NCBI GenBank assembly: GCA_022071955.1
Contig: JAJVIM010000004.1
Location: 310,001-374,000 of the forward strand
DNA length: 64,000 bases
Direction of reading: 5' to 3'
Origin: Anaerolineae bacterium
Lineage (GTDB): Bacteria > Chloroflexota > Anaerolineae > 4572-78 > J111
Position 1 is the stretch's first letter. Each line of letters opens with the position of its first letter. The position numbers and the translations under genes are program-made. The notes under the pieces are model-generated. The model was not told the origin of the DNA and searched no databases. It saw only the letters and a list, made by a program, of their open reading frames with translations. This document shows, piece after piece, positions 32,125 through 41,922 of this stretch.

Positions 32125-33106
32125 ATTTGGCTCGCCGTGGCTGCTGGTGTTGCTGTTCATTCCGTTGGTGCTGGCTCTGTGGCCGCTGTTTACCCGCCGC
32201 CGGCTGCGCACCGCCACCCTGCAATACTCTGATTTGCGGTTGACCACCAACCTGTCGCCTTCAATCCGGCAGCGATTGCGCTTTATTTTGCCCGCGCTGC
32301 GGCTGCTGGCGCTGGCGCTGCTGATTTTGGCGCTGGCCCGGCCCCAATCCGGCAACGCCCGCGAAATCATCTCCGGCGAAGGGGTGGACATCGCCATTGT
32401 GCTGGATATTTCTGGCAGTATGGCCGCCCTGGATTTTGACCCCAACCGGTTGGGCGCGGCCCGGCAGGTGATTGAAGAGTTCATCGACCAGCGCCAGTAC
32501 GACCGCATCGGTTTGGTAATCTTTGCCACCGAAGCCTTTAGCCAGGTGCCACCCACGCTCGATTACGATGTGCTCAAGCGCATCCTCGATGAAACACAGG
32601 TGTCGTGGGACATTGGGCTGGACAGCGGCACGGCCATCGGCCTGGGGTTGGCCAACGGGGCCAATATGCTGCGCGATTCCGATGCCGAGAGCAAGGTTAT
32701 TATTTTGCTCACAGACGGAGCCAACAACTCCGGTCAGATCGACCCGCTGACCGCGGCCCAAATTGCCAAGGCGCTCGACATTCGGGTCTACACCATCGGC
32801 GCGGCGCGGCCCGGCCCGGCGGCGCTGCCCTTCCCGGACGGCCGCATTGAATACCGCGATTCTGAAATTGATGAGGAAACGCTCAAAGAGATTGCCGATA
32901 TTACCGGCGGCCTCTATTTTCGGGCCGAAGATAAAGCCGGGCTGCAAGAAATTTACGATACCATCAGCCAGTTGGAGCGCTCGCAGGTGGAGGTGCGCAC
33001 CTTTACCCGCTACACCGAGTTGGCCATCTGGTTTATTTTACCGGCGGTGGCGCTGCTGATTTTAGAAGTGCTGCTGCGGCGCACCGTACTGCGCAAAATT
33101 CCGTAG
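32114..33106 (+). CDS. BatA-type VWA-domain membrane protein
   Basis: A 330-residue protein with two N-terminal helices (about 8-26 and 57-76), a von Willebrand A domain with a complete MIDAS (Asp98, Ser100, Ser102 in LDISGSM; a Thr/Asp further on in LTDGANN) and a C-terminal helix (about 305-322). GTG 32114, six bases after GGAGG, overlaps the preceding gene. It likely binds metal and partner proteins at the membrane and is a presumed target of MoxR. Confidence 0.93.
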   Translation: MIFKFGSPWLLVLLFIPLVLALWPLFTRRRLRTATLQYSDLRLTTNLSPSIRQRLRFILPALRLLALALLILALARPQSGNAREIISGEGVDIAIVLDISGSMAALDFDPNRLGAARQVIEEFIDQRQYDRIGLVIFATEAFSQVPPTLDYDVLKRILDETQVSWDIGLDSGTAIGLGLANGANMLRDSDAESKVIILLTDGANNSGQIDPLTAAQIAKALDIRVYTIGAARPGPAALPFPDGRIEYRDSEIDEETLKEIADITGGLYFRAEDKAGLQEIYDTISQLERSQVEVRTFTRYTELAIWFILPAVALLILEVLLRRTVLRKIP

Positions 33107-33115
33107 GCAACGTCA

Positions 33116-34150
33116 ATGAGATTTGCTGCACCATATTATTTTTTGTGTTTAATTCCGCTGGTTGGGCTGGCGCTGACCTTTTTTGCGCTGAACCGCTACC
33201 AGTACAAAACCCTGCAGCGGCTCGGTACGCCGGAGCTGGTGCAAAAACTGAGCGCCTCGGTTAACTGGCGCGGCAGAAAATGGCAAAGTCGGTTGTGGTA
33301 TATTTCGCTGTTTTTTGTGATTGTAGCCCTGGCCCGGCCACAGTGGGGCAGCCAGGTGGAGTACATTGAGCGGCGTGGCGTGGAAATTATGGTGGTGCTC
33401 GATGTGTCTGAAAGCATGATGGCCGAGGATTTTAAACCCAACCGGCTGGCCCGGGCCAAGCTGGAAATCAGCGAGCTGATGGACAATTTGGCCGGCAATC
33501 AGTTGGGGCTGGTGCTTTTTTCCGGGGCGGCCTTTATTCAATTCCCGCTCACTTCAGATTTTGCCACGGCCCGGATTTTTTTGGATGCGGCCAAGCCCGA
33601 CATCATTTCCCGGCCCGGCACCGCCATCGCCGAGGCGATTCAGGTGGCGATGAACGGCTTTAATCAGGAACGCGCCACGCAGAAAGTCATCCTGCTGCTG
33701 ACCGACGGCGAGAATCATGAGGGCGATGTGCTGGAGGCGGCCCAAACCGCCGCCGATCAGGGGGTGATTATTTACGCCATCGGGTTTGGCTCGCCGGATG
33801 GTGAGCCGATTCCGCAGTACGATGATTTGGGCAATCCGCTGGGCTACAAAAAAGATCGCGACGGCAACACGGTGATGACCCGGCTGGATGAACTGACTCT
33901 GCAACAGATGGCCAACGTTACCAACGGGCTGTACTTTCGGGCGCGGCCCGATGGCCGTGAAGTCGATTTTTTGGTCAACGAAATTGGCAAACTACAAACC
34001 GCCGAAATGGAAAGCCGCTTTGAAACGCGCGGCATCGAGCGGTTTCAGTGGTTTTTAGCGGTGGCGGTGGCCGCGCTGGTGATTTTTGAGCTGATCCCCG
34101 ACCGGGCCAGATCGGCGTTTACCCGCCGGCCCACCGAGCTAACCCCGTAG
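33116..34150 (+). CDS. BatB-type VWA-domain membrane protein
   Basis: A 344-residue paralogue of the preceding protein with the same layout: two N-terminal helices (6-24 and 58-75), a VWA domain with MIDAS Asp96, Ser98, Ser100 (LDVSESM) and LTDGENHEGD, and a C-terminal helix (about 309-325). The segment GSPDGEPIPQYDDLGNPLGYKKD is a BatB-like insertion. It follows BatA by nine bases. Confidence 0.93.
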   Translation: MRFAAPYYFLCLIPLVGLALTFFALNRYQYKTLQRLGTPELVQKLSASVNWRGRKWQSRLWYISLFFVIVALARPQWGSQVEYIERRGVEIMVVLDVSESMMAEDFKPNRLARAKLEISELMDNLAGNQLGLVLFSGAAFIQFPLTSDFATARIFLDAAKPDIISRPGTAIAEAIQVAMNGFNQERATQKVILLLTDGENHEGDVLEAAQTAADQGVIIYAIGFGSPDGEPIPQYDDLGNPLGYKKDRDGNTVMTRLDELTLQQMANVTNGLYFRARPDGREVDFLVNEIGKLQTAEMESRFETRGIERFQWFLAVAVAALVIFELIPDRARSAFTRRPTELTP

Positions 34151-34166
34151 CCGAAAGGAGTTGCTG

Positions 34167-34934
34167 ATGCACAAACAAGTTACGCTGCTACTGCTGGCGC
34201 TGGCGCTGCTGCTTTCGGCGTGCGGTTCGGCGGCGGCGCGGGCCAACAACCGCGGCAACGATCAATTTGACGAGGGCAACTACGGCCAGGCGCTCAGTTA
34301 CTACCGCGATGCCCAGCAGGAAGACCCGGATTTGGCTGCGCCGTACTACAATTCCGGCAACACCTACCACCGCGAAGGCAACACCGACTCGGCGATTATG
34401 CAGTACAAGCAATCCAATCGCACCGCCGAGAACGAACTGGCCCAGCAATCAAACTATAATTTGGGCAACACCTATTTTAAAGCGCAGGATTGGGCCAACG
34501 CCATCGAGGCCTACAAACAGGCGCTGCGGCTGAACCCGAACGACGAGCAGGCCAAGTACAACCTTGAGTTGGCGCTCAAACAGCAGCAACAACAGCAACA
34601 GCAGCAACAGCAGCAACAACAACAGGGCGGCGGTGGCGGCGGTCAACCTCCACCTCCCGATCAACAACAGCAGGGCGGCGGTGGTCAGGGCCAGCAGGAC
34701 CAGCAGCAGGGCCAGGGCGACCAGCAACAGGAAGGCGGCGGCGGGCAGCCGCAACCCGATGAGCAGGGCCAATCGGGTGGGCAGGGCCGGCAGCAGCCCA
34801 ACGGCGGCCGCGGGTTAACCCCGCAGGAAGCCGAACAACTGCTCGACGCGCTGGGGCAAGACAGCCAAACTCTGCAAGAACGGTTGCAGGAAGGTTTTTA
34901 CGCGCCCGGTATGCCGCCGGCAGAAGATTGGTAA
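34167..34934 (+). CDS. BatC-like TPR lipoprotein with Gln-rich tail
   Basis: A 255-residue lipoprotein. The signal peptide ends in LLSACG, a lipobox with Cys at about residue 19. Three TPR units (about 25-130; YYNSGNTYHREGN, NYNLGNTYFKAQDW, YKQALRLNPNDEQAKYN) are followed by a pure glutamine run and Gly/Gln/Pro-rich region (about 140-215), and a short helical end. ATG 34167 sits six bases after AAAGGAG; an in-frame TTG at 34161 is less likely. The polyglutamine tract is encoded by CAG/CAA codons and is prone to length change. Confidence 0.9.
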   Translation: MHKQVTLLLLALALLLSACGSAAARANNRGNDQFDEGNYGQALSYYRDAQQEDPDLAAPYYNSGNTYHREGNTDSAIMQYKQSNRTAENELAQQSNYNLGNTYFKAQDWANAIEAYKQALRLNPNDEQAKYNLELALKQQQQQQQQQQQQQQQGGGGGGQPPPPDQQQQGGGGQGQQDQQQGQGDQQQEGGGGQPQPDEQGQSGGQGRQQPNGGRGLTPQEAEQLLDALGQDSQTLQERLQEGFYAPGMPPAEDW

Positions 34935-35004
34935 GGCAGGCATTGCCAATTGCCGGCCCTCGAGGTAAAGTAACAGAGATATTTGCTGTGTATTGGAGAC
35001 AGGA

Positions 35005-36774
35005 TTGACTGACACAAAGCAGGCGGTCATCTCAAAAAAAATAGCGCCGGCGCTGGTAACGGTATTGGCGCTTTTGTGGGGGGTAACCGGCAGCGCGCTG
35101 GCGCAAACGCCCATCACCGCCCGGGTTGACCGCACTACCATTGCCGCCGATGAACAATTGGTGCTGACGGTTACCGTTACCGGAGATTTTTTAACCATCC
35201 CCCGGCCCGATCTGTCCCAGATTGAAGATTTTGTGGTGGTTAACAGCAGCACGTCTACTCAGGTGAGCATTGTCAACGGTAAAATGACCTCGCAGGGGGT
35301 GTATATTTACCGGGTTCAACCGCTGGCCGAAGGCGCGCTCACCATTGCGCCTATCAGCATTAATCTCAACGGCCAGGTTTACCAAACCGACCCCATCGAT
35401 ATTGAAGTGCTGCCGGCCGGTACGCAAACCCAGCCGCCGGCTGCGCCGGATAATGGCACGCCCTCCACCACCGAGCAGGATTTTTTTGTGGAAGCCGAGG
35501 TTGACAACGACGCCCCCTATTTGGGCGAGCAGGTCATTTATGTGTTTCGCTTTTATCAGGCGGTCAACTTTTTTGGCCAGCCCGATTATCGCCCGCCCGC
35601 CTTCACCGATTTTTGGAGCCGCCAGATTATCGACCAGCCGCATTACAACCGGCAGGTAAACGGCAAAAACTATCTGGTCACCGAAATCCGCACGGCGCTT
35701 TTTCCGGCCAATTTGGGCCAGCTAACCATCGACCCGGCCCGGCTGGTTATCCCCGGCGGCATGTTTGAACCGGACATCCGGCTGGAGTCGGACCCGGTTA
35801 CGGTGATCGCCAAACCCCTGCCCGACGGCGCGCCGCCGGAATTTTCCGGCTCTGTGGGCGAGTTTGAAATCCGCGCCCGGCTCAATCAGCAGGAAACCAA
35901 AATCAACGAGCCGCTCACGTTGGTGATAGAGATTGAAGGCGAGGGCAACATTGAAACCATCACTGAGCCGACCATGCCCGATATACCCAATTGGCGTTTT
36001 TTCGACAGCCAGGCCAGTTCGCGGATCGACTCCAAAAAAGACGTGCTGAGCGGCATTCGCTCTTTTGAGCGGCTGGTGGTGCCGGGGCAGGCCGGCCAGC
36101 AGGAATTTCCCTCGATCCAGTTCACGTTTTACAACCCCAAATCCGGGCACTACGAAACGGTTCGTACCGGGCCGATACCGGTGAATATTTTACCCGATGA
36201 CAACTCGCAGGGGCTGCCGCTAATTACCGGTTCCGGAGCCGGACAGCAGTCGGTGGGCTTACTGGCCACAGACATCCAGCACATCAAGCCAGCGCCGGCT
36301 TCGCTCAATACGCCGCAGGTGGTGTCGGTGGTGGGCCGGGTGGTTTACTGGAGCGCCTGGATTATGCCTCTGTTTGCCATTGGCGGGGCGTGGATTTGGA
36401 AGCGTCGCCAGCTACGGCTGGAACGCGACCCGGCGTATGCCCGCTCGATTATCGCCCGTAAAAGGGCGCTGGCTATCCTGTCCGAAGCCCAGGTAGCGGG
36501 GGAGGATGTTTCCGGGGCGGCCGGCCGGGCGCTGCTGGGATTTTTGTCTGACAAGCTCGACAAACCCACTACCGGCCTGACGATTGCCGAATTGACCGCT
36601 CTGTTGCAGAAATCGGGCGTTGATGGCGGGCTGGTGGCGCGCATTAAAGATGTGCTGCTGCAAGTGGACGTGGGCCGCTACGCGCCCATCTCTGCCGGCG
36701 ACGAGAAAACGCTGGTTTCAGAAACGCGGCTGTTGATCAACGAGCTTGAAAAATCGTTTGGGGGGCGCGGATGA
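35005..36774 (+). CDS. BatD-family protein
   Basis: A 589-residue BatD. The signal peptide (about 8-33) ends GSALAQ. Several extracytoplasmic beta domains follow (TARVDRTTIAADEQLVLTVTVTG; FFVEAEVDNDAPYLGEQVIYVFRFY; FEIRARLNQQETKINEPLTLVIEIEGEGN), then one helix near residues 443-463 and a cytoplasmic tail of about 120 residues. TTG 35005 with GGAG at 34995 fits better than TTG 34993. The stop overlaps the next ATG (ATGA). Confidence 0.92.
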   Translation: MTDTKQAVISKKIAPALVTVLALLWGVTGSALAQTPITARVDRTTIAADEQLVLTVTVTGDFLTIPRPDLSQIEDFVVVNSSTSTQVSIVNGKMTSQGVYIYRVQPLAEGALTIAPISINLNGQVYQTDPIDIEVLPAGTQTQPPAAPDNGTPSTTEQDFFVEAEVDNDAPYLGEQVIYVFRFYQAVNFFGQPDYRPPAFTDFWSRQIIDQPHYNRQVNGKNYLVTEIRTALFPANLGQLTIDPARLVIPGGMFEPDIRLESDPVTVIAKPLPDGAPPEFSGSVGEFEIRARLNQQETKINEPLTLVIEIEGEGNIETITEPTMPDIPNWRFFDSQASSRIDSKKDVLSGIRSFERLVVPGQAGQQEFPSIQFTFYNPKSGHYETVRTGPIPVNILPDDNSQGLPLITGSGAGQQSVGLLATDIQHIKPAPASLNTPQVVSVVGRVVYWSAWIMPLFAIGGAWIWKRRQLRLERDPAYARSIIARKRALAILSEAQVAGEDVSGAAGRALLGFLSDKLDKPTTGLTIAELTALLQKSGVDGGLVARIKDVLLQVDVGRYAPISAGDEKTLVSETRLLINELEKSFGGRG

Positions 36775-37556
36775 AAAAGCTTATCTGGCTGTTGGCCGGG
36801 CTGAGCCTGCTGCTGCTCACGCCGCTGTCGCTGGCCCAAACCGAGGTTACGCCGGTTGAGGCGATGGAAACCGGCAACCGCAGCTACGAAGCCGGCCAGT
36901 TCCCCGAAGCGGTGGCCATTTACCAGTCAATTATCGCCGCCGGGATTCAGGACAGCGCCCTTTATTTTAATTTGGGCAACGCCTACTTCAAAGAGGGCGA
37001 TGTTGGCCGCGCTATTTTGAACTATCGCCGGGCGCAGCGGCTTGACCCCCGCGATGCGGAGACACGCACCAATCTGGCTATCGCCCGGCTGCAAACGCTC
37101 GATCGGCTGGACAAAGCCGATGATAACGCGTTTGCCAATCTGGTTGAACTGGCCGAGGAATGGCTGACCCTCCGCGAGGCGGCGATTTTGGCGCTGCTGC
37201 TGTGGCTGCTGGTGAGCGCCTGCCTGATTGTGGCGATTTTGGTGGAGCCGTTGCGCCGCTACAGTTTGTGGGCCGCCGGCGTCATCGGCTTTTTCCTGAT
37301 TATCGGGCTGGCGTCGATGGCCAGCCGCACCTACCAGGAATCGACCGCGCCCGAGGCGGTGGTGGTTGCCGAAGAGATTGATGTAACCAGCGGCCCCGGC
37401 AACGCCGAACAATACGTGGTAGAATTTAACCTGCACAGCGGCGCGGAGGTGCGCATTACCGAGAGCCGGCCCGATTGGCGGCGGGTGGCCCTGCCCGGCA
37501 ACGATTTTCAGGGGTGGGTGCCGGCCAGCGCCATCGAGCTGGTGGCAATGAAATAA
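36771..37556 (+). CDS. BatE-like TPR and SH3 membrane protein
   Basis: A 261-residue protein: signal peptide or N-terminal anchor (1-22), TPR pair (about 28-100, YFNLGNAYFKEGDVGRAILNYRRAQRLDP), two transmembrane helices (about 138-160 and 167-187) and a C-terminal bacterial SH3 domain (VTSGPGNAEQYVVEFNLHSGAEVRI, GWVPASAIE). It is the last gene of the operon, overlapping BatD by four bases. The SH3 domain probably faces the cell wall. Confidence 0.9.
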   Translation: MKKLIWLLAGLSLLLLTPLSLAQTEVTPVEAMETGNRSYEAGQFPEAVAIYQSIIAAGIQDSALYFNLGNAYFKEGDVGRAILNYRRAQRLDPRDAETRTNLAIARLQTLDRLDKADDNAFANLVELAEEWLTLREAAILALLLWLLVSACLIVAILVEPLRRYSLWAAGVIGFFLIIGLASMASRTYQESTAPEAVVVAEEIDVTSGPGNAEQYVVEFNLHSGAEVRITESRPDWRRVALPGNDFQGWVPASAIELVAMK

Positions 37557-37705
37557 AAAAGAGCGCCGCAGGCCGGGGGGCGCTCCAGCGGAACATCAGT
37601 GAGAATCAAAAGGAGTCCAAAACTACAGTTTTGGACTCCTCCAATTTTGTGGGGGCGAAGCGCCCCCGCTATTCGCTGACCCGCTGATTCGCAGATTCGC
37701 TTGTT
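37557..37705. repeat. Repeat block and hairpins after the Bat operon
   Basis: A GAGCGCC / GGCGCTC hairpin (37561-37585) may terminate the operon. It contains a 22-base motif shared with 57677-57698. Then come a 13-bp-arm hairpin (AGGAGTCCAAAAC / GTTTTGGACTCCT, 37611-37640), a GGGGGCG / CGCCCCC hairpin (about 37652-37668) and period-7 units (ctattcg-ctgaccc-gctgatt-cgcagat) that run up to the aspS stop. Confidence 0.8.
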
Positions 37706-39478
37706 TTACCGCAACCTGATGTGCAACTCTTTGAGCTGCGCTTCCGACACTTCTGTTGGCGCGTTGGCCATCAAATCCATGGCCGCCTGGCTTTTGGGGA
37801 AGGCAATCACTTCCCGAATGTTCGGCTCACCGGCCAGCAACATGGTGATCCGGTCAATGCCGGGGGCGATGCCGCCGTGCGGCGGCGTGCCGTACTCAAA
37901 CGCTTCCAGCATATGCCCAAAGCGATGGCGCGCCTCTTCCATTTCCAGCCCAATCAACCCGAAGATTTTTTCCTGCAACTCCCGCTGGTGAATCCTGATG
38001 CTGCCGCCGGCAATCTCGTAGCCGTTGAGCACCAAATCGTACTGTTTGCCGCGGGCCTGGCCCGGCTCGGTGTCCAGCAGCGGAATGTCCTCGTCCATCG
38101 GCGCGGTAAACAGGTGATGGCTGGGGTCCCAGCGATTCTCTTCCTCGTTCCACATCAAAAACGGGAAATCGATGACCCAGCAGAAGGCCAGCACGCTGTC
38201 GTCGCGCAGGCCCAGCCGGTCGCCCAACTCCAGCCGCAGCCGGCCCAACGATTCATTGGTGACGGCAAATTTGTCGGCGACAAACAGCAGCAGGTCGCCC
38301 GGCTGCCCCTCGAGCCGCTGAATAATGGCGGCCACGTCGGCTTCGGCCAAAAACTTGGCAAACGACGAGCGCTCGGCGACGAGTTGGCCGTCCTGCTCAC
38401 CCACCACCAGCCATGCCAGCCCTTTGGCCCCAAAATCCTTCACAAAATCGGTCAGTTCGTCAACCTGCTTGCGGCTGTAGTGGCCCAGCCCTTTGGCGTT
38501 GAGGCCCTTCACCAGCCCGCCGCCGGCCACGGTGTCGCTGAAAACCTTAAAGCTGCTGCTGGCGGCAATAGCGCTGATGTCGCTCAGTTCCAGCCCAAAA
38601 CGGATGTCGGGGTTGTCGCGCCCAAAACGAGCCAGCGCCTCGTCGTAGCTCAGGCGCGGGAACGGTTTGTGCAAAATTTTCTTGGGTGAAATGCTCTCGG
38701 CCATGCCGGTCATCAGCCGCTCGATGAGCTCCATCACGTCACCGCGGTCAACAAAACTCAACTCCATATCGAGCTGGGTAAACTCCGGCTGGCGGTCGCC
38801 GCGCTGGTCCTCATCCCGAAAACAGCGGGCAATCTGAAAATAGCGGTCAAAGCCGGCCACCATCAGCAGTTGCTTGAGTTGCTGCGGGCTTTGCGGCAGC
38901 GCGTAAAATTTGCCGGGATGAACGCGGCTGGGCACCAGATAATCGCGCGCGCCTTCCGGGGTGGTTTTAAACAGGATGGGCGTTTCAATTTCCACAAAAC
39001 CGGCTTCGGCCAGGAAATTGCGAATGTAGCGCACGGCTTCGTGACGCATCACAATGTTGCGCTGCATGCGCTCGCGGCGCAGGTCCAGATAGCGGTAGCG
39101 TAGCCGCACCGATTCGTCCACCGGCGTTTCTTTGTTGATGTCGAAGGGGGGCGTTTTGGCCTGGTTGAGAATTTTCAACCCGTGGGCTTCAACCTCAATA
39201 TCGCCGGTAGCCAGTTTGGGGTTTTCCTGGCCTTCCGGGCGGCGGCGTACCAACCCGGCCACCTGAATCACGTACTCGTTCCGCAGCGATTGGGCCAGGC
39301 TGTGCATTTCGGTATTAACGTTGGGGTCAAAAACAATTTGGGTCAGGCCCCAGCGGTCGCGCAGGTCAATAAAAACCAGCCCGCCGTGGTCGCGGCGGCG
39401 ATGCACCCAACCGGCCAGGGTCACTTCCTCGCTTACCTGGGCGGCGGTAAGCTCGTTGCAGGTGTGTGTTCTGAACAT
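37706..39478 (-). CDS. aspS: Aspartyl-tRNA synthetase
   Basis: A 590-residue class II synthetase of bacterial type. An OB-fold anticodon-binding domain (about 1-110, [22 protein letters not shown]), motif 1/2 region ([48 protein letters not shown]), the bacterial GAD insertion (about 290-420) and motif 3 ([15 protein letters not shown]) are in order. The frame opens at 39496, but ATG 39478 behind AAGGAAAGAG gives the usual N-terminus. Discriminating versus Asp/Asn activity is not decided here. Confidence 0.97.
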   Translation of the reverse strand: MFRTHTCNELTAAQVSEEVTLAGWVHRRRDHGGLVFIDLRDRWGLTQIVFDPNVNTEMHSLAQSLRNEYVIQVAGLVRRRPEGQENPKLATGDIEVEAHGLKILNQAKTPPFDINKETPVDESVRLRYRYLDLRRERMQRNIVMRHEAVRYIRNFLAEAGFVEIETPILFKTTPEGARDYLVPSRVHPGKFYALPQSPQQLKQLLMVAGFDRYFQIARCFRDEDQRGDRQPEFTQLDMELSFVDRGDVMELIERLMTGMAESISPKKILHKPFPRLSYDEALARFGRDNPDIRFGLELSDISAIAASSSFKVFSDTVAGGGLVKGLNAKGLGHYSRKQVDELTDFVKDFGAKGLAWLVVGEQDGQLVAERSSFAKFLAEADVAAIIQRLEGQPGDLLLFVADKFAVTNESLGRLRLELGDRLGLRDDSVLAFCWVIDFPFLMWNEEENRWDPSHHLFTAPMDEDIPLLDTEPGQARGKQYDLVLNGYEIAGGSIRIHQRELQEKIFGLIGLEMEEARHRFGHMLEAFEYGTPPHGGIAPGIDRITMLLAGEPNIREVIAFPKSQAAMDLMANAPTEVSEAQLKELHIRLR

Positions 39479-39610
39479 GCTCTCTTTCCTTGGCAAAAAA
39501 TTTGGGGAGGCCGCTCAATTTTCGCAGCCACCCCAATGTGCGTGCGTGACAATAAGCTGCAATTCTAACACAAATCCGGCAAATCAGCGAATAAACAGCG
39601 TGGCGTATTT

Positions 39611-39641
39611 TGTCATTTGTCACTCGTCATTCGTCATTCGC
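39611..39641. repeat. Heptamer array spanning the stop codon of the GT-C gene
   Basis: Units tgtcatt-tgtcact-cgtcatt-cgtcatt-cgccggg. On the minus strand the GAATGAC unit supplies the TGA stop of the gene ending at 39634. Confidence 0.9.
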
Positions 39642-41916
39642 CGGGTCGCAAAGTCGCCATTCGCAGCGCCAGATACATCACGGCCAGCCCCAGCAGCGCC
39701 GCCCCGGCCAGCGACAGCCGGCTGCCCCAAACCACCGTCCACGGCCGGTATTCCAGCACAATGCGGGCCGGGCCGGGTTGGGCCAAAAAGACCCCGCGCA
39801 ACAGCCCGTCAACCCGGTTTACCGGTTGGGGCGCGTCGTTTACCGTAGCCTGCCAGCCCGGATACCAGATTTCGCTGAGGATGAGCCAGCCCGGTTCGGC
39901 AATGTCGGCCTCAAGTTCGATGACGTTGGCAGCGAAGCGGGTAATTCGGGCCGGGCTGGCCGGGCGCGTCGAGCGCAATTGCGGCCAACCGGCGTCGATC
40001 ACAGCGACATCGGCCGGATTGTCCAGCGCGTCGAGCTGGTCCAGCCAATCGGCCTGCGCCGGTTCGGTTTGATGCGCTACCCAGGCACGGGGTAGCGCCA
40101 GTGTATTCGTGTAGACAAAAGTATTATCAACTTTACTGTGCAGTTTCAAACCGGGCCAGGCCATCGGAAAGGCGGCGGCCAGATAGCGCACGTTCAGCAG
40201 CCCCAGCAATTTGAGGTTGGGCGGCGTGTTTTTTAACGCCGATTCGATGGGGCCGGCGCCAAAATTGGGGATGGTCACGCTGAAGCCCGGCTCGTTGTAG
40301 CCGCCGGCGCGGGCCATAAATTCATCAACCACCGCCAGATGCACCGGCTCAACGCCATCGGCCAACTGCAAATGGGCCGCGGCGGCGGTTTGCATCGGCA
40401 GGCTGTAGCTGGGCGAGTAAACACGGAACAGTCCCGGCTGCCGGGCCAAAAATTCGGCGGCGGGCCGGCCGGGGGCCAGCGCCTGCTCCGGTGGCACAAA
40501 ACGCAGCAGCGACGTGTCGAACCAGGCCAGATCAATAAAAATCAGCACACTCAGCAGGCCGCCGGTCAGCGCGGCCGAGAGCCAGCGCCGGCTGGCCAGC
40601 GCCATCACCGCCAGCGTGGCCGGCACTATCAACGCCAGCGCCAGCGCCGAGCGGCGCACCGGCTCAACCGAAACGGCCAGCCCCAGCCCGGCCAGCAGGG
40701 CCACGCCGCCCAGCCCCACCGCGAGCCGGCTGAGCCACGCCTGGCTGCGCCGCGACCAGCGTTCGGTGGCCAGCCGTTCGGCGGCCAGCCCGGCCAGCAG
40801 GGCCACGGCCAGCCCGGCCACAAAAAAGATGCGGGCCGGAGTTCGCACCCAGCCAAAACCGGGCGCAAAGCGATAAAACAGGCCGTGCAGCGGAGTGGCC
40901 GGCCCCAGCGCGAAAAGCACGGCAAAAATAAACACGCCGGCGTAAAACCAGCTCCAGCGGTTGCGCCGGCCGAGGCCCAACGGGGCCAGCAGCAGCGGGG
41001 CCAGCCCCAAATAAATGATCAATTCGTGGCCGCCCCGGCTCGATGGCAGCAGCAGGCCGGCCAGCAGTTGGGCCGGGCTAACGGAAAATTCGGCGGCCTG
41101 CGCCGGGCTGAGGACGCGGTTGCTGTATCCGGCCAGTTCCAGTAGCGGCAGCAGTTGGGCCGCGCCGAGCATGGCCGCGGCCACGCCAACGCCCGCCAGC
41201 CACAGCGCCGATTCGGCCAGGTGCCGCGCCGAAAAATTGCGCCAGCCGGCTTGCAGGTGTTGCCAAACGGCCATCGCGCCCAGCAAATACACCGAATAAA
41301 TCACCGGCAGGGTGTGGGTGGTAATTTGCAGGGCCAGCGTTGCCGCCGCCAGCAGCGCCCAGCCCAGCCGTCGCCGCCAGCTTTTGGCCGCCAGCAGGCC
41401 GTGCGCGGCCAAAACCGTCCATGCCAGCCAGCCGATAGCTCCAACCAAACTCACATGCCCGCCGGCGGCGTGGGCCAGCCATTTGGCGTTGAGGCTGAAC
41501 GTTAGCCCGCCGAGCAGCGCCGCCGGCGGCGAAACGGCCAGTTGTCGGCGCAGCAAAATGTAAACGCCCGCGCCGCCCAGCAGCAGGTGAAAAATAAACA
41601 GGCCGTTGAACAGCGGTTCAGTGGGGAGCAGGCAAAAAAGCCAGGCCGGGGGATAAAAAAGCATGGCCAGTTGGTTGGCTGCCAGCGGCATGCCGCTCAA
41701 AATGAGCGGCGTCCACAGCGGCAATCCCTCGCCGGCATGGCAACTTTCGGCCAGCAGCCGGGCTTTGGGCCAGTGAATGACCATCACATCGGAGAATTGG
41801 CCAAAGGTGGGGTGCAAAACCAGAAACGGGTTGGCCAGCGCCGGCCAAAACAACACCAGCACCGCCGCCGCGAGCAGCAGCAAATAGGGCGCGTCGCGTT
41901 TAAAGCGAGGCCACAT
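39634..41916 (-). CDS. YfhO-like GT-C membrane protein
   Basis: A 760-residue protein with 12 or more transmembrane helices over residues 1-480, a large extracytoplasmic C-terminal region and a final helix (about 732-752). The early segment FSDVMVIHWPKARLLAESCHAGEGLPLW matches YfhO/GT-C proteins, where an Asp in the first outside loop is catalytic, and LSGMPLAANQLAMLFYPPAWLF is typical. Such proteins move sugars from polyprenyl carriers to lipids or wall polymers. It is the last gene of the four-gene cluster. Its stop lies inside a heptamer repeat. Confidence 0.85.
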   Translation of the reverse strand: MWPRFKRDAPYLLLLAAAVLVLFWPALANPFLVLHPTFGQFSDVMVIHWPKARLLAESCHAGEGLPLWTPLILSGMPLAANQLAMLFYPPAWLFCLLPTEPLFNGLFIFHLLLGGAGVYILLRRQLAVSPPAALLGGLTFSLNAKWLAHAAGGHVSLVGAIGWLAWTVLAAHGLLAAKSWRRRLGWALLAAATLALQITTHTLPVIYSVYLLGAMAVWQHLQAGWRNFSARHLAESALWLAGVGVAAAMLGAAQLLPLLELAGYSNRVLSPAQAAEFSVSPAQLLAGLLLPSSRGGHELIIYLGLAPLLLAPLGLGRRNRWSWFYAGVFIFAVLFALGPATPLHGLFYRFAPGFGWVRTPARIFFVAGLAVALLAGLAAERLATERWSRRSQAWLSRLAVGLGGVALLAGLGLAVSVEPVRRSALALALIVPATLAVMALASRRWLSAALTGGLLSVLIFIDLAWFDTSLLRFVPPEQALAPGRPAAEFLARQPGLFRVYSPSYSLPMQTAAAAHLQLADGVEPVHLAVVDEFMARAGGYNEPGFSVTIPNFGAGPIESALKNTPPNLKLLGLLNVRYLAAAFPMAWPGLKLHSKVDNTFVYTNTLALPRAWVAHQTEPAQADWLDQLDALDNPADVAVIDAGWPQLRSTRPASPARITRFAANVIELEADIAEPGWLILSEIWYPGWQATVNDAPQPVNRVDGLLRGVFLAQPGPARIVLEYRPWTVVWGSRLSLAGAALLGLAVMYLALRMATLRPGE

Positions 41917-41922
41917 GAGCCG

